A DNA stretch of 64,000 bases from Pyrrhoderma lamaoense (lineage: Eukaryota; Basidiomycota; Agaricomycetes; Hymenochaetales; Hymenochaetaceae): positions 124,001 to 188,000 of the forward strand of contig NBAZ01000013.1 of the NCBI GenBank assembly GCA_002794735.1. Reading direction: 5' to 3'. Within the stretch, counting starts at the first letter, position 1, and each line of letters opens with the position of its first letter. Below, piece after piece: positions 47,906 to 63,072 of the stretch. The position numbers and the translations under genes were made by a program. The notes under the pieces are model-generated. The model did no database searches. It worked only from the letters and a program-made list of their open reading frames with translations, and was not told the origin of the DNA.

Positions 47906-50900
47906 TCACTTTCGTGGCTTTGAAGACTTTGTTTTGGCGTTCAAACCGCCAGCCCGTGTTTTTACAGTATTAGTAGCTGCCATGAGTGATAACTTCTTCG
48001 CCATAGATCTTGTCATTCGCTGATTCTCATTGACTACCAGTACCTTTTCTTTCACAGTCCTCTTTGTTCGTCCCACAGCTTTTCGGCCTACAACGTGAGC
48101 CCTCCTGTTATTCATGTTCTTCTGTTTGCATTTCAAATCAGACCTCAATGTCATTCCCCTCGTCTTCTCTCTCGGCTCCTCATTTACATCTTGCTTCACA
48201 GTAAAAATTTCTGCACTACTTGATTCTACACCGCCTGCCTCTTGTATGGATCTGTATAGTATATGTTAGTGAAGCGATTATTGATTTACTCTTCGTCAAG
48301 AGACACGCACCTTTCACTCATGGACGGCTGTTGCTCATCATCTTTGGTATCAATGATAGTCCGTTTTGAGCGAGTTTCACTGACCCTATCTTCCTTTATC
48401 TTCCATATTTTTCTGACTTTGATGCCATGACGCGGAATCCTTTTGAAATACTCCAATATATGCAAGTGTACAGGATTTTCGTCTGTTGGTAAGATATACT
48501 CGATCCCTTTCTCTTCTGCCTTCTCATAAGAAGAGACTAGTAGATTTCTGATCAATATGATAATGGCTTTCAATCCCTTTAGTTGACTGGAGACTCTCTG
48601 AAGAGTCCGTTTGAACCGTTCATTGTCAAATAGAAAGGACATTCTGTCTCTATAGTCGATATATCCAGAGAACAACAAATTGCTAACGAAGGACTGAGAC
48701 TTTCGAATCGTTTTAGCCTTTTCCGATTTAGGAGTGGCCATAGAAGCACTTTCGAAGTTGAAAAGAGTCCAAATTGCAATCCACAGGATCGATTCGAGGT
48801 CGTGTAGATAGTTGGCCCATATTCCTTGCTCACATATACTTGTGTACTTGATCTCACTATCGTCTTCATCTTCAGGAACGAGAGCGTTTTCAAAAATTGT
48901 GTCGTACTCGTCAGAGTTATAATCAGATTGGTGATCAGAGCCTTGGGGTGGTTTCCTAGGAGGAAATCTATACTTTTGCATCATGATTTCAACAGCCATG
49001 AAGTTCGGTGTACCCTATTAGTTACAATTGAGACACTACATTTTCTTAGTGATACATGAAGAAACCTTACTGTCCGCCCATCACGCTTGCCTGTACCTCC
49101 CACTCTCTTCGCAAACTCCAAATCCCCAACAAGCCCTCGCTTCTCTCCAGTAGATGGATCAATATATAGATATAAATTTCCAGGACTGATATCTCGGTGC
49201 ACCCATCCCGCCTTGTGGATCACCGATAAAACTACAAAATTAGAATTACATTCGACAGCCAAGTAAAAAAATAATCGGTCTCACCTTCTATTGCACAAAC
49301 CAGAACTAGGTACATGTCATCCAGATTCTGCAATTTGTCATATGGAACAGCATATTCCTTGTAAACTATCCGATAGTGCCAGCGATAGTAATAAGCTTTC
49401 CTTCGTTTCTCTTTCAGAATCCGTTCTTCTTCTTCATCCTTAGAGCTTGTCTTCTTTTCACATCCTTCTGATTCCCATATCAGGGAGTTATTATCATTGT
49501 TCACTCTCCTATATGGGAGAGTTACCCTGTATCTTTTCCGGGGTCCCTCTCCGCGGAGAATAGTCCTTTCCGTATGATCCTCCCGGTCGCCTACTCTCAC
49601 CCTTCCATACGAAATAGGTGTCAACGTCATTCTCCGAACTATCTCCTTCTCAGATGGGCTGCTTATATCATCCAGTATCATCTGACGCATCACATCTTCT
49701 GTATTGCATTCCTCCCCAGGCCAGAAATCCTTGATGATTACAGGTTCCTTCCCTTTTCGTTCCTCTGCGTGATACGCTTTATATATTCTTGTTGCTGATG
49801 TGTAGATTCCTTCCACTTTACTTTCTGATAGAACATCTGTAGATCCTGTTCTAAATCGTTTCCCAGATACTTCGTATTCGAAAATCCGCTGATGGCCATC
49901 ATACTTCGCATCCACTGTCGGATCCCATCCGAGATCGATCTTATCTGAGAACATAAGAGAAAAAACTATCCTGATCATTGTCTCTGCGTCCTATATTTTA
50001 TACCGTCAGAGTATGAAGAGGTATGAGTGGAAGACCATACAGAGTAGAAATCAAACTCTTCGCTGCATATAATTGTACTGCGACTGTATAGCCATAGTCT
50101 CATCCGTGTGTTGTCAATACTAGCACCGAGGGTGAATCGGCGACATGGGTCAATGACCATCGGGTGATGAAGACACTGTAGCATTTGTTCTATATACTGT
50201 AAAGAATGATGTCAGTATGGAAATCAAGGCATGTGGTAGATCCGAGTAATTACTTCAGAATCATCGCTTTCTGACTTTCTTATAAGGATACTGAAAGCAG
50301 AGTTATACCAGTGTCTTCCCTCATACTCCTCTGGATATGTGTCATCAGTGCTACTCAAGAACAGAGTAGCATCAGCTGAGATGTTGCTGTCTGCTGTCGG
50401 CCACAAGGAGTGCTGTCCATGCGAATATAGGTAGCACGTTGGACTCGGTTTTGGCGATTTGACTTGTTCCAAGGCAGTCTCTATGATGGTATCGAATATA
50501 TTCTTGAGGAAGTTGTTGCAGCTTTTTGTCGAAGTCCTCCTGCCATTCTTTTTCGGAGCGAACGTCCACGAGTATTTCTTCGTACGGCGATTTGTTCTGA
50601 GTGTCTTGTTCGTGATGCATTGTTTCAAGATTCGATCAACATCGAGGTCTAGCCGTATGGGAGGCAGTATTCGACTGAAGAAATAGTCAAGCGATTCAAA
50701 CCAGACTTTACCACCGAGAACCTTGATCATTGCCTCAGGACGAGGTCTGAAATATACACGTCGAATCCCAGAGCTTCCATCTGTTGTAACCACTGCCGGA
50801 TTATCACTCTTTGCAGTTTCTGCCTCGTGATTCGAGTCTACAGATTCAGTAGGGTCAAGGCACACAGCCCTTCCCTTCCCTTTCCCATGTATCTTGGCTG

Positions 50901-51080
50901 AGGAGCTAATAGTATCGATGGATTCACTGGACTCAATAATCAGGTTACACACGAAAGAATGAATTATTGAGATTACCGAGTACTTTCGCTTGGCTCAAGA
51001 GTCTCCTTCCTGCATCTTCTGGCGTTGGATTGTGATGGCCCTTCTTCAATGTCATTGTTGCTGTTGTTGCTCATTGCCAT
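47906..51080 (-). CDS. K13: type B FunK1 protein kinase, apparently intact, about 949 aa
   Basis: Predicted exons: 50977-51080, 50254-50926, 50041-50196, 49285-49990, 49071-49231, 48311-49014, 47906-48251, all in phase. Start ATG at 51080. Motifs: DYFFSRILPP, MVIDPCRRFTLGA, VIIKDFWPGE, HRDISPGN (Ile in place of Leu), VGDLEFAKRVGG, FMAVE, YLHDLESILW, MTLRSD, RMTRSMAKK. Exon 6 is six bases longer than in K3 and K9 because of an acidic stretch (EDEDD) in the variable segment at about 48820-48970. Otherwise it is nearly the same protein as K9. It is the middle gene of the third A-B-C unit, and the only intact gene of that unit. Confidence 0.88.
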
Positions 51081-51113
51081 AGTGGAAATTACAAGAGATT
51101 ATGTTTTATGTCA

Positions 51114-51168
51114 AGACGCGCGAATAGACGAGGTCACGGTTCAACGCGATGTGTCACAGATGTGACAC
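51114..51168 (-). promoter_or_regulatory. Composite ACGCG/GTCAC element upstream of K13
   Basis: ACGCGCGAA, GGTCAC and AACGCGATGTGTCAC (51143-51157) are placed as in K3 and K9, with an inverted TGTGACAC behind. Confidence 0.6.
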
Positions 51169-51646
51169 TAAAGTAAATCCATTTTTAACACAAGACACAA
51201 AATCAGGTTGGCTACTCTGCATGAGAAAAAGATCTTCCATAATAATGTCCACAGCGTAAGACGGTTATTTACTTTCCCTTATAGTACAAGAATAAATCTG
51301 GCATAAGACGAACTCGAGATGATATATTACATAACCTATAGACTGAAAGGAATACTAAAGCGTAGTTCATCATATGGCATTTATGGCATATGAGTACAAA
51401 GAGTTGATTTTATGCACCATATATGATTATGTATATTGTAGATTGACTCCTGTATACATATGATACAACAAGACAAAGTAAGAGACAGCCTTGAGAATTG
51501 AGAATCATTAGTTCAAAGCAGAAGGACGCATAGCGAACGAGATATAAAATACAAAAATGAGTCCAATGTAATTCAGAAATCATCTTACTGATGTTGCATC
51601 AATGTCTACGGACACAGAACTTACTATAAAGTGGTGTCATGCTAGA
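51169..51646. other. Spacer between K13 and K14
   Basis: About 480 bases, A+T-rich, without a gene. It is longer than the equivalent K3-K4 and K9-K10 spacers and mostly unlike them beyond the first 50 bases. Confidence 0.5.
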
Positions 51647-54600
51647 TCAGTATATAATGATGGAGCTCACTGGAGCCATAGAAGATGATAAGTTTGTTAA
51701 AGATCTTGTCATTCGCCGATTTTGGTTTGACAATGGAGCTAAGGAACTATTATTGATATATCAGTGATACATATTCCTTGTCAATCTTTTTTTTTCACGA
51801 AAAAACTTACTTTTGTATTTTCTTCGGCTGTTCTTCATCATCCCTGCTATCATAGGTAGTTCGTTTCGAATAGCCTTCGTATACACTATTTTCCGGTCTC
51901 CTCTGTAAGCTTCTAGCTTTGTTCTTATGAAGCCAAGCCTTCTCAAGATATTGCAATGTATGCGAGTGTACAGAGTTTTCAACTGCCGGAAGAATAGGTT
52001 TATCTGTTTTCACTCCTGCTTTCTCATATGACACAAGTAACAACCTTCTAATCACCGTGATGAGAGCTTTCAATCTCATCATTTGCTTAGAGGTGTGCCG
52101 TAAACAGTTGTCAAACGTATCATCGTCACAGAGAAAAGCCCTACGCTCTTCATAGCACATGATTCCGGAAAACAAAAGCCCACTAATGTGGCGTTGATAT
52201 CGCCTTTCTTCTTCTATTCTATTAGGTAGGGCATTGACCTGAGAATCTTCTTGTAAATTAAAAAGAGTCCACACTGCAATCCAAAAGATCGATTCGATAT
52301 CATGGAGGTAATTAGCCCGTACGCGTTGCTTGTTATACCCCGTATGTGTAATGCTTCTTCCGCACTCAACTTCGTCTTCGTCCTCGTCTTCAAAAGCAAG
52401 TACATCATTGACGATCTTTTCATATTCATTTTCGCCGGATGAAGTTTGGGTACCAGGAACGAGATTTGGCTTTTGCGATGTAAAGTGATATTTCTTCATC
52501 AAAATTTCAATAGCCATGAAATTCGATGTACCCTATATGATGCTGTTAGCAATAAATAAGAGATAATACAAATGATAAAATCGTACAGTTCGGAAGTCAC
52601 ACCTGCCTCTGGTACCAGCCTTTTTCGCGAATTCTAGATCGCCGACAAGGCCCCGCTTTTCTCCGCTAATAGGATCAATGTATAGGTACAAATTGTTTGG
52701 GCTAAGATCTCGGTGTACCCATCCCACTTTGTGGATTACTAGCAAGACTGTGACAGCATTAGATAACTGGATTAGACAAAGAATGATAGACACACCTTCA
52801 ACCGCACACAACAGAACATGAAACATGTCGTCCAGGCATCGTAACTTATGATATGGAATCGCATGCTCTTTATAAGCTATCCGATAATGCCATCGATGAA
52901 TGTGCGATTCACTACGATTCCCTTCTATTTTTCGAACTACTTCTCGATCCTGTCCATCCACCACCTCCCCATACCCGGCAAATTCTTCGTTTGTAGTTTG
53001 AGTCTTGCTCCCGCACTTTTTGATTGGTAATACTATTTTGTATCTCATCGTGGATCCTTTACCCCGGAGAATCGTCTGTTCAGTGTGATCATCACAATCA
53101 CCGACCTTCACTCTCCCAGAAGCAATCGGCGTTAATGTATAGTTCCGAACTATCTCCTTCTCCGATTCATCCCTTATATCATCTACAATCCGTTGTCGTA
53201 TAACATCTTCAGTATCATACATTTCTCCCGGCCAGTAGTCCTTAATGATCACCGGCTCCTTCTCATATTCATCCTCAATTCGGAATGCCTTGTAGACTCT
53301 GGTTGCAGAAGTATATATACCATTTGCTTTGGTATCTGACAGAACCTGTGATGAATCTGTCTTGAATTGTTTCCCATCTATCTCAAGTACGATACTTTGA
53401 CGACCATTATCGCATTTCTTATTCTTTGTCGAGTAGCATTTGAGATCTCTTCTACCCACATACTTTGCTTCTATTGTCGGGTCCCATCCAAGTTCATCTG
53501 TACTGGCGTATAAAAGAGAAAGAACCAATGCAATCATCGTTCTCGGTTCCTGAATCACATCTTGTCAGAAATTCGATTTCTAAGAATCAGATCACATACA
53601 GAACAAAAATCAAATTCTTCACTGCATATGATCGTACTTCGACTATAGAACCACAGTCTCACTAGTGTTCCTTGAATAGTTGCCCCGAGCGTGAATCGGC
53701 GATAAAGATCAATAGCCATACAATGCTGGAGACTATGGATCATATGCTCTGTATTCTATACGAATGATAACGATAATGTTAGCAATCAGGTAATCAGATG
53801 TTTTAATATCTTACTTCATATCTGTCGTCCGGAGAGTTTTCCGATTTCTTGAAGTGGAAACTGAACGCGACATTGTACCAGTGCTTTCCCTTAAGAATCT
53901 TTGGATAGTTATCGTCCTTGCTATCTTTGAATATATGTCCATCTGGTCTGATGTCACTACCCTTCATTGACCATGTAGCACGATTCCCATCAGTATGAAG
54001 CCTGCCTGTCGGTTTCATATTTCGAGACCTCTCAATCTTCGATGCTGCATTCGTGATTGCATCGAATATGTTCCCTAACGGTTTGTTGTATACTCTTGTT
54101 TCATGCATCTTTCTTCTCACAGAACTCGAGGGAAAGTCTTTCCACCAGTATTTCTTTGAGCGCTTGTTGTATTTCAGTGCTCCATCCTCAATACACTGCT
54201 TCATTATTTGATCGATATCGAACTCCGGCCGTATGGGTGGCAAGACATGACCGAAGAAGTATTCGACTGAGTCGTACCAGACCTCACCTCCAATATATTC
54301 AATAATTGCAGCACGAGTAGACTCTGCAAATCGACATCGAACCTCGGGATTCTCACCTAACCTGGGTTTCAGAGGACTATCCCATTCGATTATTTCTGTT
54401 TTTCGGTCGGGTGTGATTCTCGGTCATATTGAGAAGGCTCGCCGATTGTAGGTAGCGATATACCAGAATCAATAATATTGAGATATACTTCATTCTCCTT
54501 CTCCTTCCCTTTCTCCTGTTTCTTACGCCTAGTCATCGAGGAGTGTGTGGATACCCTGAATTCTATCATCAGCCTCAATATAGCGATTGAAGAAAATCAT

Positions 54601-54697
54601 GTCACCTCTGATGCGCATCTGTTTGATTCTTCTTTGATAGTTTCCTTACTTTCTTCCGTTTTGGTGCTCTTTGAGGTTTTGGATCATGTTTCACCAT
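51647..54697 (-). pseudogene. K14: type C FunK1 protein kinase with one frameshift in exon 2
   Basis: Predicted exons: 54606-54697, 53815-54555, 53600-53755, 52796-53549, 52587-52747, 51811-52532, 51647-51746. Exon 2 is 741 bases against 742 in K4 and K10; one base is missing at about 54410-54415, where K4 has GGGTGTTGATTC. The reading then stops after PTEKQK. Everything after that is open, with VIIKDYWPGE, VHRDLSPNN, GDLEFAKKA, FMAIE and YLHDIESIFW, and a tail RRMTRSLTN. The variable segment of exon 6 is 24 bases longer than in K4, with an acidic EDEDEDE run. Use of a later ATG (54243, MPPIRPEF) would give a protein lacking the N-terminal region. Either recent decay or an assembly error. Confidence 0.82.
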
Positions 54698-56545
<1,848 letters not shown>

Positions 56546-59500
56546 TCACTTTAGTCGCTTTCGTGACTTTTTCGTTGTTATTTTCTTGTTTGGATGAGCC
56601 GTCCGACTGTTATCAGTGCCGGTATTCGTTTCCATTATTTTGGCAATTTTCTTTGCCATAGATCTAGTTAGTATTCGATTAGTTAGATCACTCTTCACTA
56701 CCACTTCTTCTTTTGATTTAACACGACCTCGAGGACGCGCTCTATGAGTCGGTTTATTCTGTACACATTTCAATCCCGACCTTAGCTTCATTCCCCCTGC
56801 CTCCTCACTCGACCTTATATCATTAAATTGATCCAAGGCTGAAGGAGCTGGGCTAGAACCTAGTTCGTCGGGCTCTTCTGTCATCCTGATAGTAGTACGT
56901 CATTACAGGAACAATGATGTTCAGAATCGTCTTACTGGGATACGTACTGTCGCTGCTCTACCGACTGCTCGTCGTCGTCATCTCTACTATCCTGGCTTGG
57001 ATGGGCCTCGTTACCAGTATATTGCGAATCCTCTCGAGTAATCTTGACCTTGATGCCACGTCGCGGAACTCTGCTTAAGGAATCTAAAATGTCGATATGT
57101 AGGGAACCATTGTTGTCCAGCAGGATAGGCCCCTTGATATCTTTCTCTTCTTCAGTATACCATGAAAGCAGCGAATCTCTAACCGACGTGATTAGAGCTT
57201 TGAAGTCCATAAAGAGATCGGAAGAATGCTGAAGGAGATTTATGTTATCTGTGCTATTGTAGAGGAAGGGTAATCGATAATCAAAGTCCACAGATCCGGG
57301 GAACAATAAACTAGCGCAGTGAGCTTGAGATTTTCTCTTTTTTCTACTGACCGCAGAGGTTGAACTAGCACTTGAGTCTTCATAGAAGCTGAAAAACGTC
57401 CAGACCATTATCCACCAAATCGATTCAAGATCATGAAGATAATTAAACCAAAATTTTATATGAGTTGCCGAACTCATCTCATCTACCTTGGCATACACAG
57501 CCTTGAATAAGCTGCTGTAATCTCTAGTGCTGAAATCGATTTTAAGGCTTTCAGTTGGAGGCCTAGACTCGTATCTCTGTTGCATAACTTCGACAGCCAT
57601 GAAATCTGGAGTTCCCTATCAAACAGATATTAACGTCTTTCTATTTTAATTTCAATGAAAACTTACTATCCTACCATCAGGCCCAACTCCTGTTCCGACC
57701 CTCTTTGCAAACTCAAGATCCCCAACAAGCCCTCGCTTCTCCCCACTATCGGGATCAGTATACAGATATAAATTACCAGGACTAAGGTCTCGATGCACCC
57801 ATCCTGCCTTGTGGATAACCGATAAAACTGTGACAATTCAGGTACGCTCGATACTTGGACAAGACCACACTCACCTTTCACGGCACATTCCAGAACTAGA
57901 AGCATGTCATCCAAATTATCTAGCTTGTCATATGGGATGGCATACTCCTTATACACAATACGATAATGCCAACGATGGTGATGAGCTGTCCTTCTATTGT
58001 CCTCTAGTTGTCGACCCGCATCTTGACCAATACCACCCTTCTTCTGTTTTCTAATTCCGAAGTCCGCTGCCCTAAATCCGGCCCCACCAACAATCATTCT
58101 GTTTTGTTCTTTGATTATGTGCCTTTTGAGAGGACTTTTACCACGAAGAATAGTCTTCTCTGTATGATCTTCTTCGCCTCTGACTTTCACCCTCCCGGAT
58201 GCAACTGGAGTTAATGTCATACTTAGGACGGTGTCTCGCTCTTCTGCATCACTGATATCATCTAGAATCATACTGCGTATCACATCCTCAGCCTGATCCT
58301 CTTCTTCTAACCAGAAATCTTTAATGACAACTGGATATTTCTTGTCTTTATCATCAATTCGGAACGCCTTAAATATTCGATTTGCAGAAGTATGGACTCC
58401 TCTTGCTCTGTGATCTGAGAGGGTATTATTCGAGCTTGTCCGGTAATGTTTTCCAGATACCTCAAATTCAAGAAGACGTTTCCCGCCATCATACTTTGCA
58501 TTCACAGTCGGATCCCATCCGAGATCACATTTGTCTGCGAATATAAGAGAGAGGACTATCTTAACCATTGTTTCCGGTTCCTGTGATGGCAATAATCAGA
58601 AAATTGAAGTGCTCAGATAAATAACCCTTACAGAGTAGAAATCAAACTCTTCGCTGCATATGACTGTACTACGAGTGTACAACCACAGTCTCATTCGTGT
58701 TTCTTCAATAGTAGCACCGAGGGTGAATCGGCGGCATGGGTCAATGACCATTGGATGGTGAAGACTCTGAAGTATGTGTTCTATATTCTGTGGTATTGTA
58801 TTTGTTAGAACAGATTCCGCAATGGGCTACGCTCGAGGCCTTACCTCAGATTTGTCCTTCATCGCTTTGTTGTGAATACTGAAAGCAGTATTATACCATA
58901 GGTCTTCATCGCGTCCATCTGGATACGTATCGTCTGCATTATTCAGGAATATATGAGCATCAGCTCTGACGTCACCATCTACTGTCGGCCACATGTCACG
59001 GTTCTCATCACAATCAAGGTAGCACGCTGGACCTGGCTTTCGAGACTTTTCGTCCTTCGAAGCCGCGTCGGTAATCACATCAAATATTCTCTTAAATATC
59101 TTGACGTGGTTCTCTTTTTGGGGGGGACCTCTAGTTTTAGTTCTCAGGGGAGAGAGCGTCCATGAGTACTTCTTTGTGCGGCCATTTCTCTTCAGTGTTC
59201 TGTCCTTGACACATCGTTTCAATATTGTTTCAGCATCGTGTTCCGATTGTATAGGAGGTAAGACATGCTCAAAGAAGTATTCGAGCGACTCCAACCAGGC
59301 TACACCACCGATACACTCAGTGATAATCTCACGAGGTTCAATGTACATGTATTGGACTTCAGTTTCTTCTCCGGGCGTGGCTTTCATTGATGGATTATTC
59401 TTTTCTAATTCGGTTGCTTCACTCGAGACTGCATTTCTGGTGGAGGCGTAGCGTACAGCATTCATCTTCCCTTTTCCTCGCCCCTTGAATTCCTCAGCGT

Positions 59501-59656
59501 GGATGGATCCCCTGCATAGGATGGTTAGCCTTCAATCAAGATTGTAAACTATATGATTTACCCCTTATTTAAATACAGGTCTTTCTTCTTCTCAGAATTC
59601 CTATGACCGACTGAGCGTGAAGGTCTTCGTCTAGTATCCCCGCCGTTGTTGCCCAT
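56546..59656 (-). CDS. K15: type A FunK1 protein kinase, apparently intact, about 934 aa
   Basis: Predicted exons: 59562-59656, 58845-59511, 58632-58787, 57875-58580, 57667-57827, 56936-57615, 56546-56885, with agreeing phases. Start ATG at 59656 (MGNNGGDTRRRP), leader rich in Arg and Lys. Exons 3-7 are almost the same as K2 (VVIKDFW, HRDLSPGN, VGDLEFAKRVG, FMAVE, YLHDLESIWW, MKLRSG, LTRSMAKK). Exon 1 and the first half of exon 2 are unrelated in detail to K2 and K12, with EYFFEHVLPP in place of EYFLRHVLPP; similarity returns at the end of exon 2 (CDENRDMWPTVDG). This mosaic suggests recombination inside exon 2. No type B gene follows; its left neighbour on the array is the spacer before K14 and its right neighbour is K16. 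Confidence 0.87.
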
Positions 59657-59698
59657 TGTCAAGAGTGGAGAATCGAACAAGACACGCGAATTAATTTG

Positions 59699-59731
59699 GT
59701 CACAACCATAACGCGACGTGCATCGCGTCAC
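59699..59731 (-). promoter_or_regulatory. ACGCGA...TCGCGTCAC inverted element of K15
   Basis: GGTCAC (59699-59704) precedes AACGCGACGTGCATCGCGTCAC (59710-59731), a near-perfect inverted repeat 54-75 bases before the ATG. Confidence 0.6.
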
Positions 59732-60129
59732 ATGAACTTGTTTAGCAACACAATAGCAACTCAAAGCTAGAACTGTCTAATTTTGCACTCACTACTAGGG
59801 CTAATTGATCAGGTATGATATGTGCTACACTGACTTATGTATACAAATTTAAAAAAAAACTATTTTACAGATATACATATGCAAGTCTATCTATACTGGA
59901 GCTATGCAGATAGTAATTTTATTCCATAGTACATAAGAAATCAAAGCAGCGTTGATGATTATGATACAGTAACGACAAGTGAATATGAATTTCGACGATG
60001 AGTGTGTAAAAATAAAATCATGAATTAGATTACTCTAGTCGCCCTCTCGATTTCGAAGACATAGGGTCTACTGTTTGATGCTCGTTGACGTGCCGGAAAA
60101 CGTGCCACCATTAAGACATCTGTTATTCA
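59732..60129. other. Spacer between K15 and K16
   Basis: About 400 bases, A+T-rich. No gene. It contains the K16 3' flank and a short A run near 59850. Confidence 0.5.
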
Positions 60130-63072
60130 TCAAATTAGGACTTTGTTATCCGACTCTTTTGAGCACCTGATTAAAGCAAATTAATCCTGGAATCCTAATG
60201 TTTGGATATAAAATTATGAGAATCATACTTTCGCCGTTTTGCAGGTTGCTGATAACCATCTCGGGTACTATGCTTATTCCTTTTTACCTGGGCTTCAACA
60301 TTTTCATCTCGTAACATCTCCTGTAAAGTACCACCCTCCATGCCACGGTGGGCAGATGACTTAAACAGATCTAAAATTGGCGTGTATACAGATTCAAGAT
60401 CTGCCGGTAGGACAGTTTCAGCCCCCTCGTTTACCCTTTTTCCGTAGCAATTTACCAATATAACCCTGACCAGTACGATCAAGCCTTTCAAAGCTTTGAG
60501 ATGGTCAGAGGATTTCTGAAAATTTTCATCGAAAAAAGCGTTATCATGGAGAAATTTCGCACGATTTCCATGCTTCTCATCTCCAGGAAACAACAATTCA
60601 CGTATATCGCCTCCAGTCGTTTTTACCATATCATTCTCAGTGTCATCTAAACCTCCTTGGAGATGAAAGTAGGTCCAAACCATTATCCACCATAATGATT
60701 CAAGATCATGAAGATAGCTATACCATACTCTTCTTCCAGACGAAATAAAAGTACCATCCTGAGTATAAGTAGGCATGTTGGAAGGAACGGCCTGGTTTCC
60801 GGCACCAGTAAGAGTGCCTTCAGATTTAGATCCACTTTGTGAGGATAGGTCTGACAGATACCCCCACACTATCTCAACAGCCATAAAGTCCAGCGTCCCC
60901 TTATAAATAATATTCAGTGGTGCAGATTAAAGAGTACATATAGCACTCACAGTTCTGACATCACTCCTACTTCTAGTTCTTCCCTTTTTCGCGAATTCCA
61001 GATCTCCTACAAGCCCGCGCTTTTCTCCAGTAGCAGAATCAGTGTACATGTATAGGTTATTAGGACTGAGATCTCGGTGGACCCAGCCAGCCGTATGCAT
61101 AGCCATCAGAGCTGCAACAGAGTCAGGAACGTGTACATGCAACTAGAGAATATAAAAAAACTCGCCTCTCATCGCACATTCCAAAACTAGAAGAATATCA
61201 TCTAGATTACACAGCTCGTAATAGGGTACGGCACATTCCTTAAACGCAATTCGATAGTGCCAACGATGCCCAACAGGTTTTTCCCGGTTAGCCTTTTGTT
61301 TACACTGGTTCACGTTTTGTTTGAGGAGTGTCCTAAGTCTCTGTTTATCCATGTGTTTTGTATAGCCAGCGAAGCCTGTCATCGTGGATTTACTCTTTAT
61401 CCCAATTTCTTTGTCTGGTAAAGTTATTTCATAAGTACCGGAAGGGTCCTTACCACGGAGAATAACCGCTCTAGTGTGATCCTCTTTCCTTCCAATTCTA
61501 ACTCTCCCAGAAGCAATAGGTGTCAATGTAAATTTATGAAACATGTACTTATCCGATTCACTGTTAATTTCATTCAAGATCCTTTGGCGTATCATATCTT
61601 CAGTATCGTACTCCTCTCTAGGCCAGTAGTCCTTAATAATCACTGGCTCCTTGTTTTTGTTACAGAATGATTTATAGACTCTCGTCCCAGAAGTATAGAT
61701 TCCACTCGCTTTGGTCTCTGATAGAACGTCCAAAGAGCTTGCCCTGAATTTTGTCCTAGAAATTTTAAATTCGATAATTCGCTGACCAACATCACGTTCT
61801 TCATCTTGTGTCTTTTTGCGGCTGATACTATTTTCATCTTCATATTTAGCAGTTATTGTCGGATCCCATCCAAGTTCATCTTTAGTGGCGTATAAGAGGG
61901 AGAGAACTAGCCTGATCATCGTTTTAGGTTCCTGAAACATATTTTGTCAGAAAATCAATCTCTAAGGGAATACTGTACATACAGAACAAAAATCAAATTC
62001 TTCACTGCATATGATCGTGCTTCGACTATAAAACCATAGCATCACACGTGTTCCGTGAATGGTTGCACCGAGAGTGAATCGCCGACACAGGTCGACGGCC
62101 ATACAATGATAGAGACTGCCAATCATCTGCTCAATATTCTGTGGAGAATAAAATCAGTGACGCGACTAACTGATTTTTGATTTGGAACCTTACATGATGT
62201 GTGTCATTATTCGAAGTAGCAGACTTCTTGAATTGAAACGTGAAAGCAACATTATACCAGTGTCTCCCTTCAAGAACCTCTGGGTAGGTGTCACCTGTAG
62301 GATTTAGAAATATATGCCCATCAGGCTTAATATCGCTACCATTCAACGACCATGTAGCATGATTCCCATCAGTGTGAAGATAGCAAGTCTTCTTGGGAAT
62401 CTTTGCAACTTTTGAAGCTGCATTGGTTATTGCGTCAAAGACATCCTTTAATGGCTTATTGTAGACTTCTGTTTCAAGGGTCCTTCCACGCATAGAACTT
62501 GACGAAAAGCCTTCCCAGCAGTATTTCATAGAGTCCTTGTCGTATATTAATGTCTTCTCTTTGATGCACCGTTCCATGATTTTATCGATATTGAACTCCG
62601 GTCGTATAGGGGGTAAGACATGTTCAAAGAAGTATTCGACTGAATCATGCCAGACTTCATTTTTTATATGCTTCATAATCGCAGTACGTATACGTTTAGC
62701 ATATAAGCTTCGAATTTCACGGTTATCACCCAGTCTGGGAATCCACGGAGTATCCCATTCAATTATCTCTGTTTTCCTATCTGGTGTCGTTTCTCGATCA
62801 TTTTGAGAAGTATTAACACTCAAAGGTACCGATATACCAGAGTCATTTATATTGAGATATACCTCCTTCTCCTTCCCCTTCCCCTTTTCCTGTACTTTGC
62901 GTTTGGAATTCGTGGTATATGTGGTTACCCTGAATTCGACAATCAGCCTTCACATTGAGAAAGGTAGAATTTCAGATCACCTTTGATATGTATCCGCATT
63001 ACATTTCTTTGACAATTTAGTTGCTTTCTTTCGTACTTGTGATATCTTGGGTTTTGGGACATGTTTTGCCAT
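60130..63072 (-). CDS. K16: type C FunK1 protein kinase, in frame, about 872 aa
   Basis: Predicted exons: 62981-63072, 62194-62929, 61983-62138, 61166-61931, 60951-61111, 60229-60899, 60130-60166. Intron 4 needs a GC donor (AGAG then GCGAGT, plus-strand 61160-61165); with it the phase equals that of all relatives. Start ATG at 63072 (MAKHVPKPK), leader with VRKKATK. Motifs: EYFFEHVLPP, VIIKDYWPRE, HRDLSPNN, VGDLEFAKKG, GTLDFMAVE, YLHDLESLWW. Type C marks are the long exon 4 loop and short tail. The last exon is uncertain: the acceptor at 60166 gives a tail ending KVLI, while an alternative AG a few bases on would give NRITKS, closer to the family's RITRS motif. It is the most diverged type C gene. 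Substrate unknown. Confidence 0.82.
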
